NCBI GenBank assembly: GCA_013396755.1
Contig: VWZF01007161.1
Location: 348,610-412,609 of the forward strand
DNA from: Sclerurus mexicanus
Taxonomy: Eukaryota > Chordata > Aves > Passeriformes > Furnariidae
Direction of reading: 5' to 3'
DNA: 64,000 bases
The position numbers and the translations under genes are program-made. The notes under the pieces were generated by a model. It was not told where the DNA came from. It saw only the letters and a program-made list of their open reading frames with translations, and searched no databases. The number at the start of each line of letters is the position of its first letter. The stretch's first letter is position 1. Below, in pieces: positions 1 through 11,800 of the stretch.

Positions 1-794
1 TTGCCTAACAGCTTTACCCCGATGCCTTCACAGGTGGGGATGGTTACTGCGAATAAGGTTTGTACTCACAGAAATGTGCCCTGTCAGCTGAACTGCTCCT
101 CTTTGTAGCTTGAGTTTGGACGTGTGCTTTGGAATATGTGCTCTGTCGGTTCTGTGTATCTCATCCCTACATAGCATTGTCTGTGGGAGGGTTTAAACCT
201 CTGCTGCTTCATTTTAATAGTCCTGTGGACATTGTTACTGCCTAAGTACATGGAAAGAGGTACCACTTCACACCAAGTCCCCAGAACTAGTCCCCGAGTC
301 AGGTGTGATGAGGGACCCGTTCCCAACAGGTTTGTTCTCAGTGCAGGCAAATACTGCAGCTCGTGTTTTTCCTACACTTTGGTGAATTATGGTTCATTTT
401 AATGTAGGTCTCACTTTAGGTTTGCAGTTAAACACCTGGAATTTATTTGGCAAAATCCACGTCGGTGTGACTGAACCTGTGGCAGAACAGCCCCAGCAGC
501 ACCTGCACTGTGACATATTGGCACTTGCAGCTGGCAGCCCCAGCCTCACTAATAGCACCTCTCTGCTCATCCCAGCCCCAAGCAGCTTCTTCATCCCACT
601 GTCAGGTGCAGGGGATAGGATGCTGCTGCTGCCTTGCTGAGGTAACGACTGCATGGCAGGCTGGAAAAGGCAAGGCTGCACTCCTGTGTTACCTCGAGAT
701 TCGCCTCAGCAAAGACACTGAAATTAGTATTATTGGATTGAGAAGTCAAACTGGAAATAGTTTGGGTTTGTGGTTTTTTTTTTTTAATTGGAGA

Positions 795-965
795 AACAGG
801 TTGCCCAGAGAAGCTGTGGCTGCCCCTGGATCCCTGGAAGTGTCCAAGGCCAGGTTGGACGGCACTTGGAGCAACCTGGGCTGGTGGAAGGTGTCCCTGC
901 CCATGGCAGGGGTGGCACTGGATGATCTTTAAGGTCCTTTCCAACCCAAACCATTCTGTGATGAA
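795..965 (+). repeat. CR1 LINE 3' fragment
   Basis: Shows the conserved avian CR1 tail: GCCCAGAGAAGCTGTGGCTG, then TCCAAGGCCAGGTTGGAC, then GGTCCTTTCCAACCCAAACC and an ATTCTGTGATG end. Confidence 0.9.
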
Positions 966-2399
966 ATTAGCAGTAAACAAGCTACTTATGCAGTTAAAAA
1001 GTAGCCTTGCTTTTTAAATAACTGACTTTTTCTGATTGTACTTCTTTTTGTCGGTATATTTAAATACAATACAAATCCCAAGCTCAATTCAGAAGTATGA
1101 CTCGGCTCTGGATCTTTACAGCACTCTCCAGTTAAATAAAGAACAACAGGTGTGCTGAGGAGTCAAAATTTAAGGAAAGACTTAACCTTATTGTCTAAGC
1201 GTTTCACAGTTTGACTGTGTTTGTTTTCATTTTGGAGTTTTCCTAGTTCTGAGGAAATTGCTTTGATGATGGCAGACAGAGAGGGTTTGTTTTACCCCAG
1301 TGTAACTGGAGAAATCCTTAACTTCCAAGTCGCAGCCAGCTGGTGTGCAGGGGCTGCTGCATTAGTGGGGGAGTTGGAATTGGGCAAGGCAAGCAGCTGC
1401 CAGAGGGGAGTGACAGCACAGCTTAGTGTCACTCCTTCCAAGTGCAAACCAGAGCAAATTGGCCAAGTTGTGTACTGTAAACACAGTATGAGAGCTGCCA
1501 TGCAGGGAAACCAGGAAAAGGAAGCTGCTGAGGAAGGAGTCTTTCAAAACTGGCAAAGGGACCTAGAAAATACAGTCAGTGTTGTTAAAAACCCCTTGGG
1601 GGAGAGCTGAAGTGATACTCAGACTCACCTCCAGCAGTACACGGTGCAGGAGTGTCCACCTTTTCCAGATCAGTCTGTTTTTAAAGGATTAATATTCCCA
1701 ATTAACACCACTGCCTGTCATATAAGAGTATCTGCTCTAATATTTACACCTGCATATATAAGCACTTATAGACTCACCTAATTCACAATGTGCAGTCACT
1801 GGTTTTAATTTGAACCTGAAAGAGCAATGGAACAACAGAAGCCAAAATTAAGTTGCCAGCGACCCTCATAATATTACCGGAACAGGAATTCTGAATTGTT
1901 TTCAGGATACTGTTGATTCCTTTGTCCCTGTCCTGGACTTTGGTAATGCCTCAAATTCTATTTATGGTGTTAAAGGAATAAGCCCTAGAATATTCTAATC
2001 AAGAATTTTATTAAATAATCTAGATGTTTGACCAGCATTCAGTAGGAACTGTATTGGCAAGTTCACTGGTAAGGAAAAGGCACCTGATTGGCCAAAGCTG
2101 TTGCTAATTGAGAATCGTGTGTGTGCTAATGCCACTACTAACCCCCTGTCACCATAACCCGCTTGCTGTCCTCGGCGGGGCATGGCCCGAGCGCGGCTGC
2201 TGCTCGCTCTCACTAAACCTACTAAAAGTGCTGGAGAGCAGGATGTGGAGCGCTGTCGGTCCTGCTGGCCACTTTCACCTTGTGCTTCCTCGTGTCCAGA
2301 AATCTAGACATGGTGTGTTTGGTGCAGAGGCTCCTTCTGTACCGTGTGTGTCACAAATGCTCCTTCCCTGTGTCACTGAACCACAGAATTGTTGGGGTT

Positions 2400-2565
2400 G
2401 GAAGAGGAGCTGTGGCTGCCCCTGGATCCCTGGAAGTGTCCAAGGCCAGGTCGGACAGGTCTGGAAGCAACCCGGGCTGGTGGGAGGTGCCCCTGCCCAT
2501 GGCAGGGGGTGGCACTGGATGATCTTTAAGGTCCCTTCCAACCCAAACCCTTTTGTGATTCTATT
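2400..2565 (+). repeat. CR1 LINE 3' fragment
   Basis: Same CR1 tail as the copy near 800, beginning at GAGCTGTGGCTGCCCC and ending near TTTTGTGATTCTA. Confidence 0.9.
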
Positions 2566-3573
2566 TTTAGGTGATGAGTGTCAGGCTGGAACGTGCTGGA
2601 ATTCCAGCTGCAGTATTGCAGGACCCTGGAATACAGATCCTGGCAGGCACTGATGGGCTGAGGAGCAGAGGGGGCTGTGCTCGGGGGCTGCTTTCCCCTC
2701 CTCTCTGGTGTTTAGCTCAGGAACTTCAGAAACGTTCAAGTTGAAGTTAACGTCTGGGCCAGCTTTAGGACTTCATGTTGAGTCCCAGGCTCTCCAGGAT
2801 GCCTGTCTATGCCTGCTGTGTTTGAAAATAAGGCCTTTATTTGGATTTTTTGCTGATTTAAGTGATCTAAATTTCTTTCCATTTGGAACAGTTGCTGAGT
2901 TGCAGTAAGGGATGTCCTGGCATATTAGAAATCAGCTTTCCAAAATACATTTTCAGTTACCTTTTTTGAACTCTTCAGGATTTTTCTGGTCTTACAGTTC
3001 TAGCTACCAAGGCAGTCACCAGAAATGCAGAATTTTGGGGTCTTTCTTATATAAGTTGGCTCGAACAAAGTTTTCCTCTCCTTAGAAGAGGCAAAGACCA
3101 TATGTGCCCTGTTACACATAGGAGAGGAGTTTGATCTGCATTTAACTGAAGTAATTTCTGCCTCCTTTGGACACCATCCGTGTTCCTGTTGCTGCTCAGT
3201 TGCAAGTGGTAGTTACCCGGTGGCTGATTTAAGTGCAACTTATTTTGCAGAGTGTTTTGACATGTAATTCCTGAGTAGCTTCTCGAGGGCACCGGGGAAT
3301 CTGAGAGTAAATTGTACTTTGTCGTCCATTCTTCAGGAAGAAACGGTTTTCTGTTACTTTGTACAGGACTAAACCAAGGTCTGTAGGAGTAGCAACTCCC
3401 AGCTGTTTAGTGTGGGACCTTTTGAGCCCACCTGCACACAGGTGCCAGCCCTGTTTGAAGAGCATTTGTTGATCTCTCCTTTCCCTTCTCTGTCTAAGGA
3501 AATGCCCAGGAATACCCCAGTGAATGAGCCGGCCCTGTCCCGGCTGCTAAACTGCTGTTCCCTTTTTGTGCAG

Positions 3574-3704
3574 ACTCTAATTCCAGTATTCCAGAACCAC
3601 TTCCAAACCCTTCTTCAGAGCTTCCTGCAGAGCCGGCGAGCAGAGACCTGCACAACCACCTCATGCTGGACATTGACAATGACACGGAGAGCACCGCACT
3701 GTGA
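3574..3704 (+). CDS. ARHGAP17: ARHGAP17 (RICH1) last coding exon, C-terminal 42 residues
   Basis: ARHGAP17 is a BAR-domain RhoGAP for Cdc42 and Rac1 that acts at epithelial junctions and in endocytosis. Only its extreme C-terminus lies here. The exon follows the acceptor at 3571-3573, begins with two bases of a split codon, and reads through SNSSIPEPLP to the end LDIDNDTESTAL and TGA at 3702-3704. The terminal ESTAL is the class I PDZ ligand known for the RICH proteins. The paralogue ARHGAP44 ends the same way. ARHGAP17 is preferred because the next gene is SLC5A11, its tail-to-tail neighbour in human 16p12. The BAR and RhoGAP domains would lie left of the window. Confidence 0.88.
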
Positions 3705-4535
3705 CGGGAACACTCCAGCTTCCCAAGGTTCCTCTCCTGGTGGGAAAACCCTCAGACCTAACAGGGAAAAGCTTCTTCTGACAGTGTGGCAGAACTCTGC
3801 GGAGATGGGACTGGTGCCTCGTGGAGATGGTGACTTAGGGCATCGTTCAGCTTGGGGAACACCAACCTTTGGCCAATCTCCAATTTAGCTGCTTAGAAGA
3901 AGTTTAATGATCTGTGTCTCAAGAATGGTTTTCAAACTCTTGGATGGAAGGAATGAATTCCTACAGGAACTCTCCTAGGAAGCATAATCAGTGCTGATAC
4001 AGGTGGTATTAGCAGAAATTCCAAAAGAATAAGCAAGCAGAACATTAGTTATTTAAAGTGCATGTATGTATTATGGAAATAATCCTTTTAATGTCACGGT
4101 TAGATTTTATTTGTAGTTCTTAGCCCGTACCAGGAGCTGCCTCGCAAGGGACATTCCCTCTGGGATTTGCTGCACATTCTTAATCCACGAACCAACCCCC
4201 TGCCCGAGTGCTGGTGGTGGCTGCTGGTTATCAGTCACCCTGTCAAACTGTGGATGCATCCAGTGCCTTGAAGGACTGTCGTGCTGTAGGAGGAACTTCC
4301 TGTCTCTTTAATCATTTCATTGCTACTTAGGATCAGTAGTTACCCTGATTTCATAGTTATTTGTATTAACCTGGTTTTATTCATGTGCAACTGGCAACTG
4401 TTCCACAAGGAAACTGTGGAAGTGGGTTTTGTGCTTTTGTTGCAAACAGTTGAGTTTTGGAAGAACTTTGAAACGGCTGGTTGGATTCAGCGGTTGGGTG
4501 AACATACATAAAATTAAAGATTGTCTTTTGTCAAC
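3705..4535 (+). other. ARHGAP17: ARHGAP17 3'UTR
   Basis: Sequence after the ARHGAP17 stop, A/T-rich towards its end and without recognisable repeats. It ends at an ATTAAA signal followed by a T/GT-rich element at 4520-4560. The extent is inferred. Confidence 0.6.
4513..4518 (+). terminator. ARHGAP17: Probable ARHGAP17 poly(A) signal (ATTAAA)
   Basis: ATTAAA about 810 bases after the stop, followed by TTGTCTTTTGTC, a plausible GU-rich downstream element. Confidence 0.5.
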
Positions 4536-4608
4536 TTAAGGTATCTTTATTCTAGTTTTGTTGCTTCCAGTGGGCCCTGAATGTCACAGTGATCCTCTGG
4601 GCTCAGAG

Positions 4609-5241
4609 TCACTGGCTGCTCAGCTTGGTTTTCCTTGAGGATTGCAGTGAAAGCACTCTGGGAATGAATGGACATTTATTCCTTGATGTGTAGGTTCTTG
4701 TCAAACACACTGCAAGCAGCTGCCTGTGCCAGCAGCCGCAGAGGGGGCCTGGAGCCCCTGAGGGTCTGGAGAGCCCGGCAGCGCCCACGCTGTGCCCGAG
4801 GTGCGGGCAGTGCCCCATCCCCACAGACCCCAGGCAGGCAGGGAGCAGCTCTCGCTCTTTAATAAGTTTATCAGCAGCTACACAAGGCCCCAGGATGGGG
4901 CAGGAGACTCGTCCCCCTCCCACCCAGGCTGCCAGTGGACAAAGGGGCCGGGACAAGGTGGTCAGTGCTCCTGGATGAGAGTTCCCCTTTGAAGCACTCC
5001 CAGAACGGCTGTGGGAGTCCAGGTGAGGAGTGGGTGCTGCTGGGCGTCTCTGCCCTGGCAGCACCTTGTGGGTTTGGGCTGGTTTAGGTCCTTCAGGTGC
5101 CCCTGGAGGCAGTTTCGGGGCAGTTTCCGTGCTGGGTGCTGGTCTTGGTGTCACCATCCAAAGCAACGGTAACTCAGCCAGAGCTCCCAGGATGAGGAGG
5201 CTGAACAGCCACAGCTGAGCCAGTGAGATACAACAGAGCAT
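4609..5241 (-). CDS. Unassigned 210-aa ORF with signal-peptide-like start, inside the SLC5A11 3'UTR
   Basis: From the ATG at 5241 this open frame starts MLCCISLAQLWLFSLLILG and continues ALAELPLLW. This is a strongly hydrophobic segment ending in A-L-A, which looks like a signal peptide or membrane anchor. The rest is Pro/Ser/Gly-rich with scattered cysteines and no fold I recognise. It lies downstream of the SLC5A11 stop on the same strand, so it could be a chance ORF in a GC-rich 3'UTR. No splice sites or known homologue support it. Confidence 0.15.
   Translation of the reverse strand: MLCCISLAQLWLFSLLILGALAELPLLWMVTPRPAPSTETAPKLPPGAPEGPKPAQTHKVLPGQRRPAAPTPHLDSHSRSGSASKGNSHPGALTTLSRPLCPLAAWVGGGRVSCPILGPCVAADKLIKERELLPACLGSVGMGHCPHLGHSVGAAGLSRPSGAPGPLCGCWHRQLLAVCLTRTYTSRNKCPFIPRVLSLQSSRKTKLSSQ
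4675..4680 (-). terminator. SLC5A11: Probable SLC5A11 poly(A) signal (AATAAA)
   Basis: AATAAA on the - strand about 960 bases after the SLC5A11 stop. An ATTAAA near 4857-4862 and another AATAAA at 4546-4551 are alternatives. If 4675-4680 is used, the SLC5A11 and ARHGAP17 transcripts end only about 120 bases apart. Confidence 0.4.
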
Positions 5242-5641
5242 GGACAAGGCCTTTGGCTTCCCTCTGGGCACCTGGAGCTCTCACTCACCCCTCAAGCCTG
5301 GAGAAGCTGAACCAAAGCGGACCCAAGTGGTTGTAGCTGGTTATAGAGGCATAAATAGGATGAGAATCCATACTTCCTGAATTCCAGGCACTGCTCTAAG
5401 GCCAAAGAGCAAATTTAAATATTTTAAATAACCAAACAAACCTTCCTCTGCTGGTTGGGGCCAGCTGGGGTCTGACAGTGCTGGTCCCCATTAGAAATAA
5501 GGAAGGGATTAGGAAGAAGGGTCTTGTCTTCTTAAATAAAGAAATAAAATTTGGAAAGCATTAATAATTACATTAACCCTCTGCTAACTATTAATATTTA
5601 CACCACTTAAAATTAGTCGATGTTATCTGGTATCAGCCTGG

Positions 5642-5862
5642 CTATGCGAAGTATGCCCAGAGGAAGACCCCAGCGCAGAGACAGATGAGCAGGTTGATGT
5701 TGAGGAGGTGCTTCACCAGCGGTTTCTCCTCCAGGGACGCCACGGGCAGGGGCTCAGGTTTGGCCGGTGCCGCGCTCTCGGTGCTCTCCTGCCTGCGCTC
5801 CATCCCGCAGAGCCACAGGAAGGTGCTCAGCAGCTTCGAGCTCCCTTTGGCCTCGGCAGCAC
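5642..5862 (-). CDS. SLC5A11: SLC5A11 last coding exon (TM14, stop)
   Basis: 221 nt: AAEAKGSSKLLSTFLWLCGM, then a linker, EEKPLVKHLLNINLLICLCA and GVFLWAYFA, with TAG at 5644-5642. The acceptor is CTCTCTGCAG. This C-terminal helix aligns with human SLC5A11. Confidence 0.94.
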
Positions 5863-8800
5863 CTGCAGAGAGAGGCAGGAGTGAGGGATAAACCTCGTCA
5901 ACCAAGCAAATCCCAGGGATGTCCCGTGTGCTCCTGTTCCAAGGGTTTTGATGCAGAAATGCACCAGCAGTCTCTCAATGAACACTCTCACTACACTGAG
6001 CTGTAGGGACCCCTCCAGTTGTCCTCTTTTGGGGCTGTCGTACCCATTCCATCCTCCCTGGAGCTCTGAGCTCAGGTTCTGCTGTTCCCGACAGTTTAAG
6101 CCACAGTAACAGTGAACCAAACCTAAAAGCTGAGCTGTAGCTGCTTGGTGCCCCTCAGCCTCCCCAGGCAAGGGCCTGCTCTAGTCCAGGGTGGGTCACT
6201 CCATGTTCCCAGCTCAGGTGTGGGTTGGGACACAGGACCAGGTGCTGGAAAGGCAAGGCTCGTGCACAGCAGGCTCAGACTTCCCAGCAGTGGGAGAGCT
6301 GTGCTGTAACTCGTTAACTTACAGCAGCTTTTTATAGATCAAAGGAACACCCAGCAAAAGCTGCAACGTCACATAAACAGGGTCCTGAGCCTGGCAAAAA
6401 CGGGGTGCAAATCATTGCTGGAGAATGCAGTGAGTTGCTACGTGTGGTTGTACCTAATACCGACAAGTACAAGTTTTAAAAAACGCAAATCCTCCTTCAC
6501 TGATCTGTCAAGAGCTCGGCCCAGGGCTCTGGGTTCTCCCTGCTGCTAGAGCCGATCAGAAAACACCGCTGAAAAACAGAAAGGGAATTTCATCAACATA
6601 ACTGTGGTTTTCCTCCACCCTCCCCTTTTCCAACCAGTTCTGGCAGGCAGCAGGTGCCACAGGCATGGCTCTGTATCCCATCCAGCTCCTTGGTTTCAAG
6701 CTTAAGTAATGCCACCAAAAGATGGAAAAGAAACTGAACTCCTGCTTAGGTAAAATGTCAGGTAAAGCCTTTCTTCACCTGGAGAAGAGGAGACTGAGGT
6801 CAGACCTCACCGGGCTCTGCAGCTTCTCCCAAGCGACAGCAGAGGGGCAGCTCCAGTCTCTGCTCTGTGTGAGCAGTGACAGAACCAGGGAGTGGCTGGA
6901 GCTGTGTCAGGGAGGTTTAGGTTGTGTATCAGGAGAAGGTCCTTCCCCCAGAGGGTGGTGGGCACTGCCCAGGCTCCCCAGGGCAGTGGGCACGGCCCCG
7001 AGGCTGCCAGAGCTCCAGGAGGGTTTGGATGATGCTCTGAGGGACAGGGGGGGTTGTTGGGGTGTCTGTGCAGGGCCTGGAGTTGGACTGGATGATCTCG
7101 ATTATCCTTTCAACTCAGGATATTCCCTGATTCTATAATTCTATGACTCTTTCAGCAAGCCCCGAAGCTACAGAATTCCAGAGGAAGGAGTTTTAAGGTT
7201 TCTTGTCTTCAGAGGCGCTACGAACACCGAGGGTTCTCGGGTGTGGGGTTACTGAGCACGCTGTTGGAGCACTTACGTTTCTTCTCCTCTGCCCCACTGT
7301 CAGAGGCAATGTTTAGCTCAAGCTGGAGAGGGGGGCGCTCGGCTTCGCTCGCTGCTTTGGCGGCGCAGGGGCTGAGTGCCAGGGCTCGCTTGGGCGGTGG
7401 ATCCCCACGCGTGAACCAGGTAAGCCGACTTATCTGATGGCATGAAGAGTGGTGTTAAAGAAGCTGCCTCGGCCCCGGGGCCGCCTGCAGAGAGAACACG
7501 AAGAGGGGCCGGAATCTGCTCTCCTGCTCCGAGGGGCAGGTGAACGGCCGAGCTCAGCTGGAACTGCGGAGGTGATGGTCACCACCGGCGGGTGGTTTGG
7601 AACGGGACAGCTCCGCCTCAGGAGGATGAGTCTTCGCTCTGCACTGAGGGGACATTTCTGTGTGGGCACATCCCTGGGTGCGGACTGAGAGTGAATCAAG
7701 AATGAGCGAAAAGAATGGAAACTGTGGCCAGGGAGGGATGGCTCAAAGGACTGGGGGGTTGAGAAAAGGGACAACAGGTGGGAGATAAGATTGTTTTCCT
7801 CAAATATCTAAAAGACTCATTAAAGAGGGATGCTCTCAGCAATGCTGTGGGTAGAGAGGGACGAGCAGAGCATGAAGCTGGAAAGGTTCAGCTTGGGGAT
7901 GAGGCAAAACCGCTACTGGGAGAGCAGGTGAGCTCTGGACCTCTGAGGCATCTCCCTCTCTGGGCATTTCTGAGTTCACCAGGACTTTTGGGTTAGTCCT
8001 GTCTTGAAGCAAGAGGATGTGCTGCTGTATGACCTCTGAAGCCCCCCTGCCCCTCCTTTCTGCCCTCACTGTTCTCCTGTAGGCTCAGTACATCTACTGA
8101 AAACAGTCAAACTGGCACAAACCTGGTTCAGAGGAGTTGTGCTCTGTGCCCTGGGTTTCTCTGTGCTGCCAGTAAAAATGGTTCCTCACTAAGTTAGTAA
8201 GAGAGTTGGTAAAGATGACCCAGAAGCTGAAATTTCTTGGAAAATAGAGGGAAAAAGGCTAATTTGTCATGGATTAAACACACAGGCTTGAATTTAACAA
8301 CAGCTCTTGGTAGCATCTACCGTTGACCTGTTTCCAGGGTGGGATTTACAGGACCCAAATCAGAAATGGCAGCAGAGGTGCTGGAGCAGAGGAGAGGCTG
8401 CTGCTACAAGTGTGAGCTTAAATAAAGAATGAGTGGAAACATCCACCTCCAGATTGTTTCTGCCCACGTTATTCCCACGGATGCAGGATGGGGCACCCTG
8501 GAAACCACTTAAGCAAAGAGAGCGGACGGGTGACGCACCATTTCGGGGCCGGGGGGCTCGGTGGCCACGCTGACGACCAGCACGGTGAGCGTGGAGATGG
8601 CAGCCAGCACCATGGAGAAGTACAGGTAGTGCATGTACTTCACCACGCCGGGCCGCGCGTCGGCCTCGCCGCACCGGGGCTCGGGGTAGATGAAGTCCAG
8701 CACCAGCCGCACGACGCCCATCAGCAGCCCCACCACCAGCCCCCAGAACGCGCCCTGGAAAGGAAGGGAATTCCGTGCTGGAGCAAGGAACATCGCCAGG

Positions 8801-11800
8801 CATCCAGGGCCGTTCTTGGGCCACAGGCTGGCCGGGCTCCAGCAGGGTTGTTACCTTCTCGTTCGCTCTTTTCCAGAAGCAGCCCAGGATGAACACCATG
8901 GCCACGGGTGGCTGCAGGTAGGAGCTGATGGACTGGATGTAAATGAAGAGCTGCCCGCCCTGGCCAGCCTGCACCAGGGGGATCCACAGGATGGAGATCA
9001 CCGTGAGCAGCAGCACAAAGACCCTGGGCGAGACAAAGGTGCCTTTACTGGGTGCTCTGGATGTTCTTTTCCAGCTGCTCGAGGTGCGAGACTCTGATTG
9101 AGATGTCTCAGGACCATATCTCAAAACTCCACTCTAGTCCTCCACCCAGCCTGTGCAGGGTGACGACGCTCCCTGAGCAGCAGCTGTGCTGAGACGTGTC
9201 TCTGACACTCAGGCTCTGATAAAATACACGCCCCAGTTCCCCATACCTGCCAACAATCATGAGCTCCCACTCGGAGCAACGAGGACGGAAGTGTTTCCAG
9301 AGGTCCATGGTGAAAATGGTGCTGGCACTATTAAAGATGGAAGTCAGGGAGGACATGAGAGCTGCTATCATCACTGACATCATCAGGCCCCTGAGTCCTG
9401 GAAACAGAAGGAGAAGTAGAGCTGCCCTGAGGGACCCCCAGGTCTCCACTGAAGGGTGACCTTGAGGTCTTCTATGAGCTAGAGCAGACTTTTAAAAGTG
9501 GTTGTAGCTCCAATTTTAGAGTAACAATGATAGGGAAGTGTTAGCCCTTGTTGAACATCTGTGCTGCATCTCATCCAAATCTGACTGAATGAGAGCTCTG
9601 GATACGGGGTCATCCCCCATCTCTCCTGTCTCCTGCTGCCCTTTGCCACTGTCTCACCAAACCCAACACAAACCCCACTGAAATGACTCGCAGGGTATTT
9701 TCCTCTCTGAACTTTTCTCACAGACAGCTGTGGTTGGAGTGTGCAGAACCCACCAGTGCCAGCACCGGCACCAAGCTCTTACCTACAGGCAGAAGCTCTA
9801 AGACCAGCTTGGGATAAGCAATGTCGGAACAGCCAGACGGGTTGCCGCAGATTTTTTTGCAATTTTCCGGATCTGCACAAGCCACCAGGTCTGAAATAAG
9901 CAGTGGGGAGTGAGAGGCAGCATTCCCCAGCCACAAGGAACCAGCGTGTCCAGACGAGTTACTCTGCTGAATGTTGGAAACTACTTTTTAAGGAAAATAC
10001 TGGAGAGCTTGGGAAGCTTCCAACAAATGACAGAGGACCATCTCAGCACAGAGATGGCTGGAGCTGTAGGATTTCTTCAGATATGGGGCATTTGATGCAT
10101 TGGAACCTCTCGACCTACTCAGTAAAGGCTGCTCCAGCTCCGTGGAGTAGGCACAGCCAGAGAGGGAACAGATCTCTCCCTCAGCACTCACCTGGGAAGA
10201 GAACCCGGCTGATCATGCCTGGCATTACCATCATAAAGAGGGGCAAAATCTTCAGGTAGGAGGTCATCAAGGAGCCTCCTTTGGCGTGGGAGAGGTTTTT
10301 GGCAGCAAGGGACCTCTGAACAATGACCTAGGAATGAAGAAACGAGTTTGGTTGGCTGCCAGCAGCGAGGAGCTGGCTGGGATGGGGCGATCCTGGCTTT
10401 GATCTCCACTGAACTATGGAAGTCCCAGACGGGTGATCACAGAGTTTGGCTGTGGCTTTATAGCTGTTGTTTTGGATCCTGAGGACCTTACAGGAACACA
10501 GACCTAAAAGGCATCACTTGTACCATCCCAGCTGAGCCTGGCAGGACACTGTGCTGCAGAACCTCATCCTCAACTAACCAAACTCAGAATTTTCTGTTCT
10601 TCCTGCACTGGGGACTTCCCTGACCCCAAGGATAAGCCCGGCCAAAGCAGCAGCAGGACAGAGTCTGAAAAGAGCAGAGTGAGTTAAATAAGAGAGCAAG
10701 AAAACACAACAGGAACATCAGAAGGTGACTTAGGGCTTCATCTTCGTGGCTCTGATGGTGTCTCTGGGAGAGGGGGGAGCCAGACTCCTAGAAAGTTGAA
10801 AAAAGGAATTCACAGGTTTGCAAGGAGTGAAAGGCTTAAGTTAAGAAACCAAACTAATCAAAAAAATCTTTATGGACTGGGATTAACTCACAAACACATT
10901 CTTACCCCTTTTTCCATTCAGTTGTGCATATCAAGTTTTGCATTTTTAGGATTGAAACCACCAGATTTTACTAAATTCCCGTCAGAAATAGTAAGTCAGT
11001 CCAGGTGATGCTGCAACCCCAAGGTTTGTAACCAGCTTCAAACAACCAACAGCACCTCCTTGAAACCGAGGGAACAGGCAGTGACCCACCTGGTCGGTGC
11101 ACCAGTACCACAGGGACGGGATGGTCATTCCCACCAAAACTCCTGGCCAGGGAAGGTCAGAATTCACAGGGTCTCGGAAGATGTGAAAAGCATCCTCTCT
11201 GGGCAAGCCACAGCTGCTGTTCTCCTTGCGAGTGCTGGGAATGGCACTGAAGTATTTTGTCTGCAAACCTTCCAGGCCACCGACTTCGATAAAGCCTAAA
11301 ATGGGTTATGAGAAGCTGTTGTTGCATCTTCCCAGGTCAGAACTCTGATTTCAGTGTCTAGTTGGCGAGGGCTGATGTCACACAAGTATTTCTGAAAATC
11401 AGCAGCTATTGATTCTCACACTGGGCTGAGGGAGAGCAGAACACTCACTGCTGGCTGGAGGAGGTGCTGGCTCATTTATGGAGTCACAGAATCCTGGAAC
11501 AGTTTAGGGTGGAAGGGACCTTAAAGATCACCCCATTCCCACCCCCTGCCATGGGCAGGGACACCTCCCACCAGCCCAGGTTGCTCCAAGCCCCGTCCAA
11601 CCTGGCCTTGGACACTTCCAGGGATCCAGGGGCAGCCACAGCTTCTCTGGGCACCCTGTGCCAGGACCTGCCCACCCTCCCAAGGAGGAATTTCTCCCTA
11701 TTATTCAACTTGGTAAAGCGTTCATCATATTTTTAGTGATAAGCCCCCAGGGAAACACTCACTGAAGACCATGAGAGTCACGGCCCCGATCAGCATGATG

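Larger units (their letters stand above)
1..3573 (+). other. ARHGAP17 intron sequence
   Basis: No exon in this stretch could be recognised with confidence. It contains two CR1 fragments (about 795-965 and 2400-2565) and a T-run near 774-785. It ends in a good acceptor, a pyrimidine tract followed by CAG at 3571-3573. A short Pro/Ser-rich stretch near 524-605 lies between AG and GT dinucleotides, but its peptide did not match anything I know in ARHGAP17, so it is not called. Confidence 0.6.
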
